From Pandoraea terrigena (GTDB lineage Bacteria > Pseudomonadota > Gammaproteobacteria > Burkholderiales > Burkholderiaceae): a stretch of 64,000 bases of DNA. Where the stretch lies: the NCBI RefSeq assembly GCF_902459705.1, contig NZ_CABPRU010000011.1, positions 124,001 through 188,000 on the forward strand. The letters are read 5' to 3'. Shown here one piece after another: positions 44,419 to 53,345 of this stretch; position 1 is the stretch's first letter; each line of letters opens with the position of its first letter. The notes under the pieces were generated by a model. That model was not told where the DNA came from. It ran no database searches and saw only the letters and a list, made by a program, of their open reading frames with translations. The position numbers were made by a program, and so were the translations under genes.

Positions 44419-45051
44419 TCAGCTGCGGCTCTGGAAATTGCCTACGGTGAACCAGGTCATCAACCCCAGCCCAAGGAACAGGCTGGAAACGATCCAGTGT
44501 CCCAGCGGCCACGGGCTAAACGGAACGAAGAAGAGCCACCCGATGAAAATCGCCGCTGCCGAAGCGCTGAGATTGAAGCTGATAGGGTTATAGAGACCGA
44601 ATTCACTCCGCTTCACTGAGCGAACGACCACGCCATCCACCACGCATGGGAGAAAGATCCCGACTAGGCCCACAACATAGAATGGCCAGAAAGCCGTCCA
44701 TCTCCAGATCACCCGATACATGTAGCGCCAAACTCGCTCCATGTAGCCATCCATAATCGAGCCGGCCCACGCGTAGCCCTTGTAACCCGAAGCTTGCGCT
44801 TTCTGGTAGTCGTTGACGGTCAGCCCCACCATCCCAGTGTTGACGAACCACGACTGGAACACTCCGGTCGCGCTCTTCGTAATCGCGTCCACGTTGGACC
44901 GACTACTGGTCACAAATGCGAGTTCAGAAGGCGCGATCTTGAAACTGTCCGACGGCATGAACATCGGGCAGATAAGAAGCGTAAGAATCGGCGCGATGAT
45001 CCACCAAAAATAGACCTTCCCGGCAAACGGATTGTCTCGGATCTTTGCCAT
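44419..45051 (-). CDS. DUF4400 membrane protein
   Basis: A 210 aa membrane protein matching the DUF4400 type linked to traD in SXT/ICE and related plasmids. Segments at about 14-32, 122-145, 165-180 and 185-203; a soluble periplasmic loop between 35 and 110 contains GYAWAGSIMDGYMERVWRYM. Its job in transfer is not known. It starts right at the stop of the preceding 180 aa gene. Confidence 0.75.
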   Translation of the reverse strand: MAKIRDNPFAGKVYFWWIIAPILTLLICPMFMPSDSFKIAPSELAFVTSSRSNVDAITKSATGVFQSWFVNTGMVGLTVNDYQKAQASGYKGYAWAGSIMDGYMERVWRYMYRVIWRWTAFWPFYVVGLVGIFLPCVVDGVVVRSVKRSEFGLYNPISFNLSASAAAIFIGWLFFVPFSPWPLGHWIVSSLFLGLGLMTWFTVGNFQSRS

Positions 45052-45052
45052 A

Positions 45053-45595
45053 TCAGATGCCAGCCCTCATTGCGTTTGCCATAACATGTCGCACCACACG
45101 GCGAGCGATCGGTTCAGGCATAAGCCGCGAAACAAGCAGCACAGTAGACTCGTCGCGATTGTTATCGACACCATCCTCCGCCGGTCTGCGAGTCACCGTA
45201 ATTTCGCCATTGCCATTTCGGGTGACGAACGTCATAAGGGATTCCATCAGCGGATCCCAGGACACCACTCCATCGACAACACGAGCCTCGACGCTCAGAT
45301 CAAACACGTCGGTTGCCCGACGAAGAAGCGCAACGAGGTAGGCAACGAATGCTTCCATGTCGCCCTGCTTCTCTGTTGCACGATATGCCGATACGGCATC
45401 GATCAGACAGTCTCTCAGAAGTGGACCGTCGCGGCCGGGCAACGCGCAGCTCAAATGAGCAGCGAGACTATCCGAAGCGGATTCGAGCAATGCGTGGTCG
45501 AGCCAGATGTCGCGGGCCTTCGGGAACAGCATGCCGTCGCGCGCCACCTTGGACATCGCAACTGGTACGACCATCGTGTCTGTGATTTCATTCAT
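45053..45595 (-). CDS. hypothetical transfer-region protein, 180 aa
   Basis: Unrecognised soluble protein beginning MNEITDTMVVPVAMSKVA, mostly helical, no membrane segment. In SXT-like regions a similar-sized gene sits between traD and DUF4400, so it may be the counterpart. 24 bp after traD. Function unknown. Confidence 0.65.
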   Translation of the reverse strand: MNEITDTMVVPVAMSKVARDGMLFPKARDIWLDHALLESASDSLAAHLSCALPGRDGPLLRDCLIDAVSAYRATEKQGDMEAFVAYLVALLRRATDVFDLSVEARVVDGVVSWDPLMESLMTFVTRNGNGEITVTRRPAEDGVDNNRDESTVLLVSRLMPEPIARRVVRHVMANAMRAGI

Positions 45596-45619
45596 TCGAC
45601 AGGTTCTCCTCAGCCAAGA

Positions 45620-47470
45620 TCAACGGCTGATGATGGGCACTCGGCCCTTGTACAACCAACTACCGCCGATGAAGGCAAAGTAGTTCATGGGAGGAAGGCG
45701 CGTCAGCAGATCCTCAGATACGAGCGCGATGTCTTTCACGCTCATGCTCCTCGACCCAGAACCGGAGAAGTCAGTCAGATGGCTCGTACTGTTGCGCCCG
45801 GAGTTCACGGACCGCGACTCGTCTCGGAAGCCGGTTTGTCCGAAAGATTGGGCGATCCATTTCGCAGTCTCGTAGTCTTTGAGGCGCAGCGTAATGACAT
45901 TGTTAAGGTTGCCGAGCACCTGCATCGCTTTGTCTTTGCTGCCCATCCGAGCAATGAAGTCTGAGATGGTCTGTGTAGCGATGTAGCACTGCATTCCTGC
46001 TCCCCCCCCCTTGTTGAGGATCTGGATCAGTTGCGCGTTTAGCGCTTCGGACGCTTCGTCGACAAAGAGGTGGACGTCGTTTTTTCCTTCGAAGTTGTAG
46101 ATCGCACCGCAGACCGACGCAAGGTCTGCCAGGATGATTGAACCGATAGCCGACCCAATGGTCGTGTTCGAGAGCGAATTCAGCCCCACGTAGAGTACCG
46201 CCCCTTCGGCAATGATCTTCCGCGTGTCCATGATTTCGCGCTCGTCGAAGACGTCCGTTGGATCAGGAGACAGCATGCGCCCTACTTCTTCCGAGCCGAG
46301 CATTTCAAGCAACGGCTCGAGCACCTGAATCATCTTCGAGTAGTGCTCTTTCGAGTGCTTGACCATTGCGCACAATGCGTCGATGGTCTCATCGAAAGGA
46401 ATATCTTTGTCCTGGCAAGTTTTCGTGTAAAGGGTGATCCATGCGAGCAGTGACGACGGGTTCTTAGGATCTGCGAAAGCCTTCGCGTCTTGCTCCCACG
46501 TCGGTCCTGCATGCTTGTAAAACCACTTCCGTAGGATCGACTCCAGCAGGTCCTCGACACCAACCTGGGCCCAACGCTTTACGGAGCGAATCGTCGGATT
46601 GCGGCCATCCATCAATTCACCGCGGATGATGCCGTATAGCGTTTTCCACGCGAACGCCTGGAACGACCCGTTCGCATCGAGCTGCTCTGCGATACGGGAT
46701 GCCAAGTCTGAGACGTTGTTCCAGTTTGCCAGGATACTCAGTCGAATCGACCTGGACGGATGCGCCGGATGGAAGTAATAGAAGCGCCGACCCGTCCGTG
46801 CGCACTCGTCACGCAATCGGTTCTCAATGTCCTTGTCCCCTTTAGGGTCAACGAAGATTACCGTTTTCCGCATGTGAACCAGTTGGGTGAGCAACATCTC
46901 ATAGAACTTCGTCTTGCCGGCTCGAGTCGTGCCCGTCACAAGCGTATGGCCCGTGAGCGTTTCGAAACCGGCGCCAATCGGATACTCATCGGGATTGATA
47001 CCGTGAATCCACGGCACGCCGATCTTGCTGTCATCGACCGGCTTCCATCCCGCTGGCTTCATCGATTCAACGATGCGCTCTGGGAGCCACTTTGGGAGCG
47101 GAGGAATATTGGCTTTGCCTCGACGCAGCAAGTGCTTGCTGATTTCCGCCTCTTGCTGATCCCATTCAAAACCGTTCCCGATGTATAGCTTTCTAGCGCC
47201 GGACATTTTCTTGGACCGCGCCATCAACTCGTCGACACTTATCTCCTCAACACGATATCCGCTGAGAGACAGCCGAAATCGAAAGAGGTCTACGGCCTGC
47301 AACCAGCGCCTGCGGGCTAAGCCGAAGCATGCAAGCCCAAACAGGGCCCACTCGATCTGCGTAGCGCCAAAGGCCCAACTGAGGACCAAGACTACTCCGC
47401 CGAGCACCCATGCGACAGCCGCTGGGACCTCGCAAGCCGGTCGGAACATGTCGTGGTAAGTCTTCATCAT
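45620..47470 (-). CDS. traD: TraD coupling protein (SXT type)
   Basis: A 616 aa type IV coupling protein that brings the relaxosome to the channel. Two N-terminal membrane segments (about 18-36 and 40-55), Walker A GTTRAGKT (180-187), Walker B VHLFVDEASEAL, and ATQTISDF. It matches SXT-type TraD. Start overlaps the stop of the TraI-like gene (ATGATGA). Confidence 0.92.
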   Translation of the reverse strand: MMKTYHDMFRPACEVPAAVAWVLGGVVLVLSWAFGATQIEWALFGLACFGLARRRWLQAVDLFRFRLSLSGYRVEEISVDELMARSKKMSGARKLYIGNGFEWDQQEAEISKHLLRRGKANIPPLPKWLPERIVESMKPAGWKPVDDSKIGVPWIHGINPDEYPIGAGFETLTGHTLVTGTTRAGKTKFYEMLLTQLVHMRKTVIFVDPKGDKDIENRLRDECARTGRRFYYFHPAHPSRSIRLSILANWNNVSDLASRIAEQLDANGSFQAFAWKTLYGIIRGELMDGRNPTIRSVKRWAQVGVEDLLESILRKWFYKHAGPTWEQDAKAFADPKNPSSLLAWITLYTKTCQDKDIPFDETIDALCAMVKHSKEHYSKMIQVLEPLLEMLGSEEVGRMLSPDPTDVFDEREIMDTRKIIAEGAVLYVGLNSLSNTTIGSAIGSIILADLASVCGAIYNFEGKNDVHLFVDEASEALNAQLIQILNKGGGAGMQCYIATQTISDFIARMGSKDKAMQVLGNLNNVITLRLKDYETAKWIAQSFGQTGFRDESRSVNSGRNSTSHLTDFSGSGSRSMSVKDIALVSEDLLTRLPPMNYFAFIGGSWLYKGRVPIISR

Positions 47471-48663
47471 GGAGTGTTCACCCCGAACAAGAGACTGCGA
47501 GCGTCTTTTTGGAGGATGAGGCTTTTTCTCGTCTGGGAGATCTCGACGATCAGTTTGTTTTCCTCGAGGATCTGCAGCACCTTCGAAGCAGGCAGCCCAT
47601 GCTTTGCGAAAATTGTCACCGGGACAGCGATACCCGACTCAACTTCGTTGCAGGATTTCTTGATTTGTTCGTAGTCATCGAGGGCTCGGATGGCCTTGAA
47701 GATATCGAGGACAATGTCTGGATACCTCGGAGTTGAAGGTGTCTTTTTCGTACCCTCCTCGATTGGTTTTTCGCCCGTCGAAGCAATAGTGACCGACTGC
47801 TGTGCATCCGTAACCACCGCAGGACTTTCTGACGAGCGTTGTGTTTCGCTTGACGAGTTATCACCATCGTGCGATTTACCGGCGGCTACCGCCGCTGGTG
47901 CTCCCACCCCTTCCCCGTACTTCTGAATAGACTCTGGTGTGACGCCATCGGGCAGGGCGCTCTTTTGGTAACGCCCCGTCATCGCCCGAGTTTCAAAATC
48001 ACGGGCGGCTCTGTACGCCTGACGTACGCACGTAGTAACGGTCGACTCGCCGGTTTTCGGGTCAACCTGATAGATCGCATCGTGCGCAAGCATAGCGACT
48101 TCTTCCGCCAGATTTTGCCAAGTCCCGATACCTACGATGTCGGCAGCCCAGGCCACTGCATTCGCGGGACTGACCTTTAGTTCTGATAGCCTCCACTCGA
48201 TGCTGAACTTGTTCGAGTTTTGCGCACGAACCCAGTCGCTTAGGGCAGGCTTCGAGTGAAAGGGGGTCCAAGTTCTGTTCTCCGAGCGAATAATCACTCG
48301 TGCGTGCATCGTGGCTGGTATTCCAGCTAGAGTCGAAAAGAACACCGCGAATCGATATTGGGGCACCAAAAGTCGGCGCTTCTCGGCTCCATGTGTCCCG
48401 GTAAAAAACTGCTGGTTGCCGATTTGTAGCGCATAGTAGCCCGCCATGAGGGCGTATCGAAGAAGTCCACCGGGCTCGGAGAAGCAGATTTGTTCCAGAG
48501 GGCATTCCTGGACATAATCCGCGACGGCGGTAATTAGCGGCTGCCAGTAGTTCGAAAAGACTTCGGGCGTGGCTTCCGATGAACTTCGGATGCGCGAAAG
48601 AAGTCCCGTCTCGGCTTCGACTCTTTGCAGGAGGTGAGATGGAGGGCGTAGGGAGAAATCCAT
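47467..48663 (-). CDS. MOBH/TraI-like relaxase homologue with altered HD site
   Basis: A 398 aa protein that precedes traD exactly where TraI lies in SXT/R391. Residues about 38-185 follow the TraI_2 (MOBH) pattern YWQPLITAVADYVQECPLEQ and EPGGLLRYALMAGYYAL. The usual HHxxPGGLLxHxLxV site reads CFSEPGGLLRYALMA: the two histidines and the later His are replaced. The C-terminus (about 320-398) is a winged helix like TraI_2_C (LPASKVLQILEENKLIVEIS). Either a divergent relaxase or a structural partner; half the length of SXT TraI. Confidence 0.7.
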   Translation of the reverse strand: MDFSLRPPSHLLQRVEAETGLLSRIRSSSEATPEVFSNYWQPLITAVADYVQECPLEQICFSEPGGLLRYALMAGYYALQIGNQQFFTGTHGAEKRRLLVPQYRFAVFFSTLAGIPATMHARVIIRSENRTWTPFHSKPALSDWVRAQNSNKFSIEWRLSELKVSPANAVAWAADIVGIGTWQNLAEEVAMLAHDAIYQVDPKTGESTVTTCVRQAYRAARDFETRAMTGRYQKSALPDGVTPESIQKYGEGVGAPAAVAAGKSHDGDNSSSETQRSSESPAVVTDAQQSVTIASTGEKPIEEGTKKTPSTPRYPDIVLDIFKAIRALDDYEQIKKSCNEVESGIAVPVTIFAKHGLPASKVLQILEENKLIVEISQTRKSLILQKDARSLLFGVNTP

Positions 48664-49030
48664 GTTGCCATGGTAAAAAGTGCCCTCACAGGTTCTTCAC
48701 TAAATGGCCGATGGAAACGGCAAGCTTTTGATTTCAGGCCGTGGCCGAATAACGTAGATCGGTCCTGGCCTCGTCCGCACCGAACACGACCAAGGGGAGT
48801 TGTCTTTGTTTTTTGGTCGAATTTCCATTCCCGATGCCGAATATTTGCTGTTTTGATTCCACTCAAGGAATGGATTTGGCGTGCTGGACGTGGTTGCGAG
48901 CAAGCAACCCTAGCAAAGATGCTACGATTTGTTTATTCGAGTGGCCGCTCGATAACTCGAATTTTCTGGTGCCTGAAATGGGACTTTGCTCAGCAATGTG
49001 TGGGTGTTCCGCTCCATCGGATATCTAAGA
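48664..49030. other. intergenic region upstream of the tra operon
   Basis: About 370 bp beyond the traI-like start. It should hold the leftward tra promoter. No gene or strong consensus is seen; oriT could be here but no nic motif was recognised. Confidence 0.4.
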
Positions 49031-49069
49031 AACAACAAGTTGTTGTTGTTAACTATTTAAGTTAACAAC
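49031..49069. repeat. nested inverted repeats at the origin edge
   Basis: AACAACAA-G-TTGTTGTT (49031-49047) is followed by GTTGTTAAC (49045-49053) and GTTAACAAC (49061-49069) around TATTTAA. Both pairs are perfect and AT-rich. It could be an IHF/Rep/relaxase site or a transcription stop between tra and oriV. Confidence 0.6.
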
Positions 49070-49104
49070 CTATAAAACGTTTACGTGTCGCGGAGCCTTG
49101 TCCA

Positions 49105-50210
49105 GTAAGGGTTTGCGGGAAATATGGTCAGGGTTTACGGGGTGGCAAGTAATGGTATACGGGGCATTTCGAGGTAATAGGTCATGTTTTCTGGGTAAGG
49201 TCTTGGTCTATGGGATTTAATCCACAACCTTCGATTTTTCTTTTATCTGTCTGTTTTCATTGAGATATTTCCCTCTGAGATCTGTCTCAGGTCGTACTTT
49301 TCGGGGTGATTGGTCATGTTTTGTGGGGGGGGCGCAAGGTGACTGCGCTGACCAGGGGGACAGTAGACAAATCCTATCTAAATAGCATCGTATGTGAGCG
49401 CATACTTTCGCTATTACCACTCACTAATCACGTGTCCTAGTCGAGAAAGACCCCCGTATAAGCTGACCTTTGGTGGGGCTAGATCCTTGCCGAGCGAAAA
49501 GTCGCGCTTTGTGGGGCGCTCCGCCCAAGGTCCTGAGTACGCCGCAGACTAAAGGCAGGGCCTGCCACCTTGAAAGGTCATAATTTATGGGGGCCATCGC
49601 GGGGAAATCGGCTCTCAGCAAGGATCCAGGCCTGATCCCTGCACTTTTGAAGGGCAATCAGTCACATGCAGACGCCAGGCCTTGATTGCTGGGACGAATG
49701 ATCGTCAAAGGTCGCGGTTTATGGGGAGGCAACTCAAATATCTGCCCATAAAGCCCGACCTTTCATTCATGCATTCATCAGGATCTAGCTCTGCTTCGTT
49801 GTGTCCTAAGGTCGTCTTTTATGGGCAGGATTCGCTTGCAACTCAAACGAACACCGGATCAGGGCTACCTTCGTGTTTGAGGCACGCCCCCAGCAGTCTG
49901 CTGGTCAAATCGACGGCAAGCCCTAAAGATCTGCGCTTATGGGCTAAGTCAGAGGCGCATCTGCGAACTCTCAAGTCATGGTTTGTGGGCATCATATCTA
50001 CCTCGGTCAGTTCCTAGGTCATGCTTTATGGGGCAGCGGAGCGATGTTCCGGATGAAAATGGCTTTGGGTAACATGCGCGGGCACCAATATCTGACCGTT
50101 GTTCCTCTGATCTCAGTTCCTGGTGAGGTAGCGGAGCGTCCTGCCGTGTTTCTCATGTGTTGGGTGTTTTGGGGCGCTGGTTGCTGTTGCCAAAACCGCA
50201 AAGGTCATGC
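49105..50210. repeat. oriV: iteron-type origin of replication (oriV)
   Basis: About 16 copies of a 19-20 bp iteron near AAGGTCATGnTTTATGGGG. Direct copies: 49124, 49147, 49178, 49197, 49288, 49310, 49496, 49573, 49707, 49807, 49925, 49972, 50015 and 50200 (half). Inverted copies: 49453-49474 and 49742-49763. A DnaA-box-like TAATCCACA lies at 49218-49226 beside an AT-rich stretch. Rep_3 initiators bind such iterons. Spacing is irregular. Confidence 0.88.
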
Positions 50211-50249
50211 TTATGTTGATTTTCATAACATGACTTTTCGATATAGAAT
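50200..50249. promoter_or_regulatory. rep operator/promoter with inverted half-iterons
   Basis: AAAGGTCATG (50200-50209) is mirrored by CATAACATGACTTTT (50224-50238), giving an inverted repeat that shares the iteron half-site. A weak -10 (TATAGA, 50242-50247) follows. Rep dimers repressing their own gene at such an operator is established for Rep_3 plasmids. Confidence 0.7.
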
Positions 50250-50272
50250 CTCCCGAACAATTGGAGATCACT

Positions 50273-51463
50273 GTGCCCACCAAGAATGCTCAAACTCCTG
50301 TTCCGAGCGAACTCCGCAAGCACGTCGCAGCAATTCACACGAGCGGCCAACTCTCGTTCCTCGAGAGGAAGATGTTCAATGTCTTTCTGGCCAACGCACT
50401 CGACACCCTGCTGAGCCAGCGGCGCCACGTGATCCCGGTGAGCATTCTTGCTGAGATGATCGGGTTTAACTCGAAGAACGTCGGTGACCTCAAGGACGCG
50501 CTCACGAGCATCATGAAGAAGGTGCTTGAGTACGATCTGCTGCACGAGACTGGCGACTGGGAGGCTGCCCCCCTCCTCGCGTACGCGGCCATTAAGTCTG
50601 GTCAGTGTCACTACGAATTTAGCAGTTTCCTCGCGGAGCAGCTTTCAGACCCCAAGATCTACGCGACGATCAACCTCCAACTGCAAAAGAAGGTATCAGG
50701 TGCGTATGCACTTGCTCTTTACGAGAACTGTGTTCGATTCCGGGCTGTGAAGTCGACTGGCTTCATTTCCGTGGCCAAATGGCGTCGCTTGCTCGGTGCT
50801 GATGCGAGCACCTATGACGAGTTCAAGCACTTCAACGATCAGGTGATCAAAAAGTCTGTCGCTGATATCAATCGCAACATGGACATCCACCTCACGGCGG
50901 AGTATCGCCGGGAGAATCGCCGTGTCGTCGAGATCAAGTTCATGATTGAGGACAACGCGAATGGGGCGCCAGGTGGACTAAGTGATGACAATGAACTCGA
51001 ACAGATCAAGTTGACCGAGGCATTCCGGAAACTGACGGCGCTGGGCGTAGGCGAATCTCTAGCGGCAATGTGGATTCGGCAAGACCCCGAGCGCGCTCTC
51101 GCAGCCGCAAATTACACGGACAATCGGGTTTCGCGAAAGCTCATCACTTCGAACGCCGCCGGCTATGTTCGATCGGTCTACGAGGGGGCTACGGATATTC
51201 CACTCATGCAGCAAAAGAAGCCTTCCGCCCCTCCTGCTGCAGCCGAGCTTCCCGGGCTTTCCGCCGCTGAAGAGGAGCGGGCTCAAGCGGTGCGGTCAGC
51301 TATGGCCAAGCTAAGCGATGCCGAGCGCAGTGCTTACGTGGAGAAGTTTCGGGAACAAGGGGGAGCGACGAGCACCTACAACCCTGAAACCACCAAGTTC
51401 CGTAGCGTGACCGAGCGAATTGCCTTTACCGGGTGGCTCGCCCGGAATCTCTCGACGCAGTGA
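50273..51463 (+). CDS. Rep_3 family replication initiator
   Basis: A 396 aa initiator. The two winged-helix domains of the Rep_3 family are visible: first about 30-165 (LSFLERKMFNVFLANALDTL, then HVIPVSILAEMIGFNSKN), second about 165-270 (LALYENCVRFRAV, then FISVAKWRRLLGAD). The C-terminal third (about 300-396) is an extra domain with LTALGVGESLAAMWI and the unusual TSTYNPETTKFRSVTERIAF. It binds the iterons upstream. GTG 50273 has GGAG 6 bp upstream; TTG 50261 is the alternative. Confidence 0.9.
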   Translation: MPTKNAQTPVPSELRKHVAAIHTSGQLSFLERKMFNVFLANALDTLLSQRRHVIPVSILAEMIGFNSKNVGDLKDALTSIMKKVLEYDLLHETGDWEAAPLLAYAAIKSGQCHYEFSSFLAEQLSDPKIYATINLQLQKKVSGAYALALYENCVRFRAVKSTGFISVAKWRRLLGADASTYDEFKHFNDQVIKKSVADINRNMDIHLTAEYRRENRRVVEIKFMIEDNANGAPGGLSDDNELEQIKLTEAFRKLTALGVGESLAAMWIRQDPERALAAANYTDNRVSRKLITSNAAGYVRSVYEGATDIPLMQQKKPSAPPAAAELPGLSAAEEERAQAVRSAMAKLSDAERSAYVEKFREQGGATSTYNPETTKFRSVTERIAFTGWLARNLSTQ

Positions 51464-52604
51464 CCCGTTGGATCTAGTGCTCGTTCGAGGCAGACCGGAT
51501 CGCGAGCAAGGTTAAGCAGAATCGGGGGATCAATAGTTTGCTCAGACAAACTTACCCCCTTTTCATTAACTACGAGACTTAACGCTTGTCGTTGTTGATA
51601 ATTCGATGAGTTGCATTATTTACCGCCCTTCCCCTTCCCCTTCCCCTTCCCCTTCCGTGCGGTCTGTCGGGGCATACTCTACCGAGGCTCTAGCAATCTG
51701 AGCATCGACCAAGTTTGCTCGAACAAACGACGCTGTTATGGGGCGGTCTGACCTTTAAGGAGTTCCTTGCGGCATCTCGCGACGCACCACTTCTCAGTGG
51801 CCCCTGCAGTCTTTGTTTGGACAAACTTTTCTGATCGGATGGATGATTGACGGCTCCGCATGCTCACTAACGCGAGATCTACGTTTTTCAGCAAGGCGAA
51901 GTAGCTACCACGTCAAATGGCGTATCTCTCAGATGCGTCCACCGAAGTGAGGTCCCCGCTCAAAAAAGCGTCGCCTGATAGCCAGATGGTGAAAGGTTTG
52001 TGCTCACAGAGTTTGTTCAAACAAACCTCTTATGAATCATGTCGCGCGGGAGCGTGCCGCCCGAAAGGGGGCTCGATTTGTACCCGCTTAGGATTTGCCG
52101 AGCCGGTGCGTTGTGCGGCGGCCCAAATCGGAGCCAACATGTGCCTGGCGGGGGAGGGGAGTTTGTCCGAACAAATTGTTCATTGAGAGCCCCCGGATGG
52201 GTCCGTGACTACATAGGTCCAATTGGGGCGGGTCGCCGGCAAAGTCCGTACATTCTTATGTCGGCCTGGTTGTGTGGTTGCCCGCGTAGGGGGGGGAGTT
52301 TGTTCGAGCAAACTCTAATGGTGCCGTAATCGGGATCGGCGGCTTCGCCTTGCCGGAGTCGGGCGCTTGGTGGTTCTGGAGCGGCAGTCGCCGCGCATTG
52401 GATAACCTGAATTGTGGAAATTTTGCACGGAGTCCGAAATTGGACTTGCTGCTCATCGTGTTGGCAATTATGATGATTATCAATTTGCCGCATTGAATAT
52501 TTAATGTTCGTGTTGCTGGTGTTTCGGTCGTTAGGGAATGTTGGCCAGCGCGGCGAAGGGTTTGTTCAGACAAACTTTTCCAACCACATTCATGCGAGGA
52601 ACGG
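51464..52604. repeat. parS: parS-like palindrome array before parAB
   Basis: Seven copies of an 18 bp near-palindrome AGTTTGnnCnnACAAACT: 51535, 51712, 51810 (weaker), 52010, 52160, 52297 and 52559 (start positions). They are 100-200 bp apart in a region with no gene. The last copy is 28 bp before parA and could also serve as operator. ParB binds this class of site. Confidence 0.8.
51626..51655. repeat. CCCTTC hexamer tandem repeat
   Basis: Five perfect copies of CCCTTC in a row between parS-like copies 1 and 2. A length-variable microsatellite; no function visible. Confidence 0.9.
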
Positions 52605-53342
52605 ATGAGTGCAAAAGCAGAGAAGGGCGAGGCGACTCAGGGTGCCAAAGCGAAGATCATCTTCGTGACTAACCAGAAGGGGGGGAGCGGGAAGTCCGTG
52701 TCGGTGATGAATCTCGCTGCGGGTCTACATAAATTCGGCGCTCGAGTGATGGTCGTCGATATCGATCCCCAAAACACAATTGTCAGCTGGTTCAATAACG
52801 GCGAAGACATCCCATTTCCTTACAGCAATCTTGCCGCAGCGACCGATAAGGCGCCGAGGGAAATCGAGAAGCTCATGTCTTCGTACGACTTCATCATCAT
52901 CGACGGACGCCCGCAGGTGGACACGAAGGTCACGCAGATGCTAATGATCAGCGATTTGGTTGTGATCCCTCTGCGCCCAAACACAATGGACTTCGGTGCA
53001 ACGAAAGTCCTCGTCGACCAAATCCACCTCGTGCGAGAGGAGGACAACCCCGACCTCAAGTTCGCTTACCTCCTGAACCAGGTAGCAGACGAACGCCGGA
53101 TGCTGTTTACCCTGTGTCACGATGAAATCACGGAGAAGGGCTATCCGCTTTTCAAGACCCACATCCGGATGCGTGAGTGCTATCCCCAGGCGTATGCCGT
53201 CGGAGCCACCGCTTATGCGCCTCATCGCGCGTTCCGTCCGGCGGCTATCGAAGTGAGTGCGTTGACAGAAGAGGTTGTTGAAATGCTCGGCGTTGGCGAT
53301 CGTTTCGGCCCGTCGAAAAAAACGAAGACCAAAGGAGAGTAG
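52605..53342 (+). CDS. parA: ParA partition ATPase
   Basis: A 245 aa type Ia-like ATPase (short form) with a deviant Walker A KGGSGKS (25-31), Walker A-prime MVVDIDPQN and Walker B DFIIIDGRPQ. It forms gradients on the nucleoid and pulls ParB-parS complexes. No N-terminal HTH, so repression of its own promoter would rely on ParB or the operator copy. Preceded by GAGGAACGG and followed 3 bp later by parB. Confidence 0.93.
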   Translation: MSAKAEKGEATQGAKAKIIFVTNQKGGSGKSVSVMNLAAGLHKFGARVMVVDIDPQNTIVSWFNNGEDIPFPYSNLAAATDKAPREIEKLMSSYDFIIIDGRPQVDTKVTQMLMISDLVVIPLRPNTMDFGATKVLVDQIHLVREEDNPDLKFAYLLNQVADERRMLFTLCHDEITEKGYPLFKTHIRMRECYPQAYAVGATAYAPHRAFRPAAIEVSALTEEVVEMLGVGDRFGPSKKTKTKGE

Positions 53343-53345
53343 GCT

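Noticed and set aside
49105-50210. CRISPR array
   Set aside because: The repeats are degenerate iterons with irregular spacing beside a rep gene; no cas gene is present.
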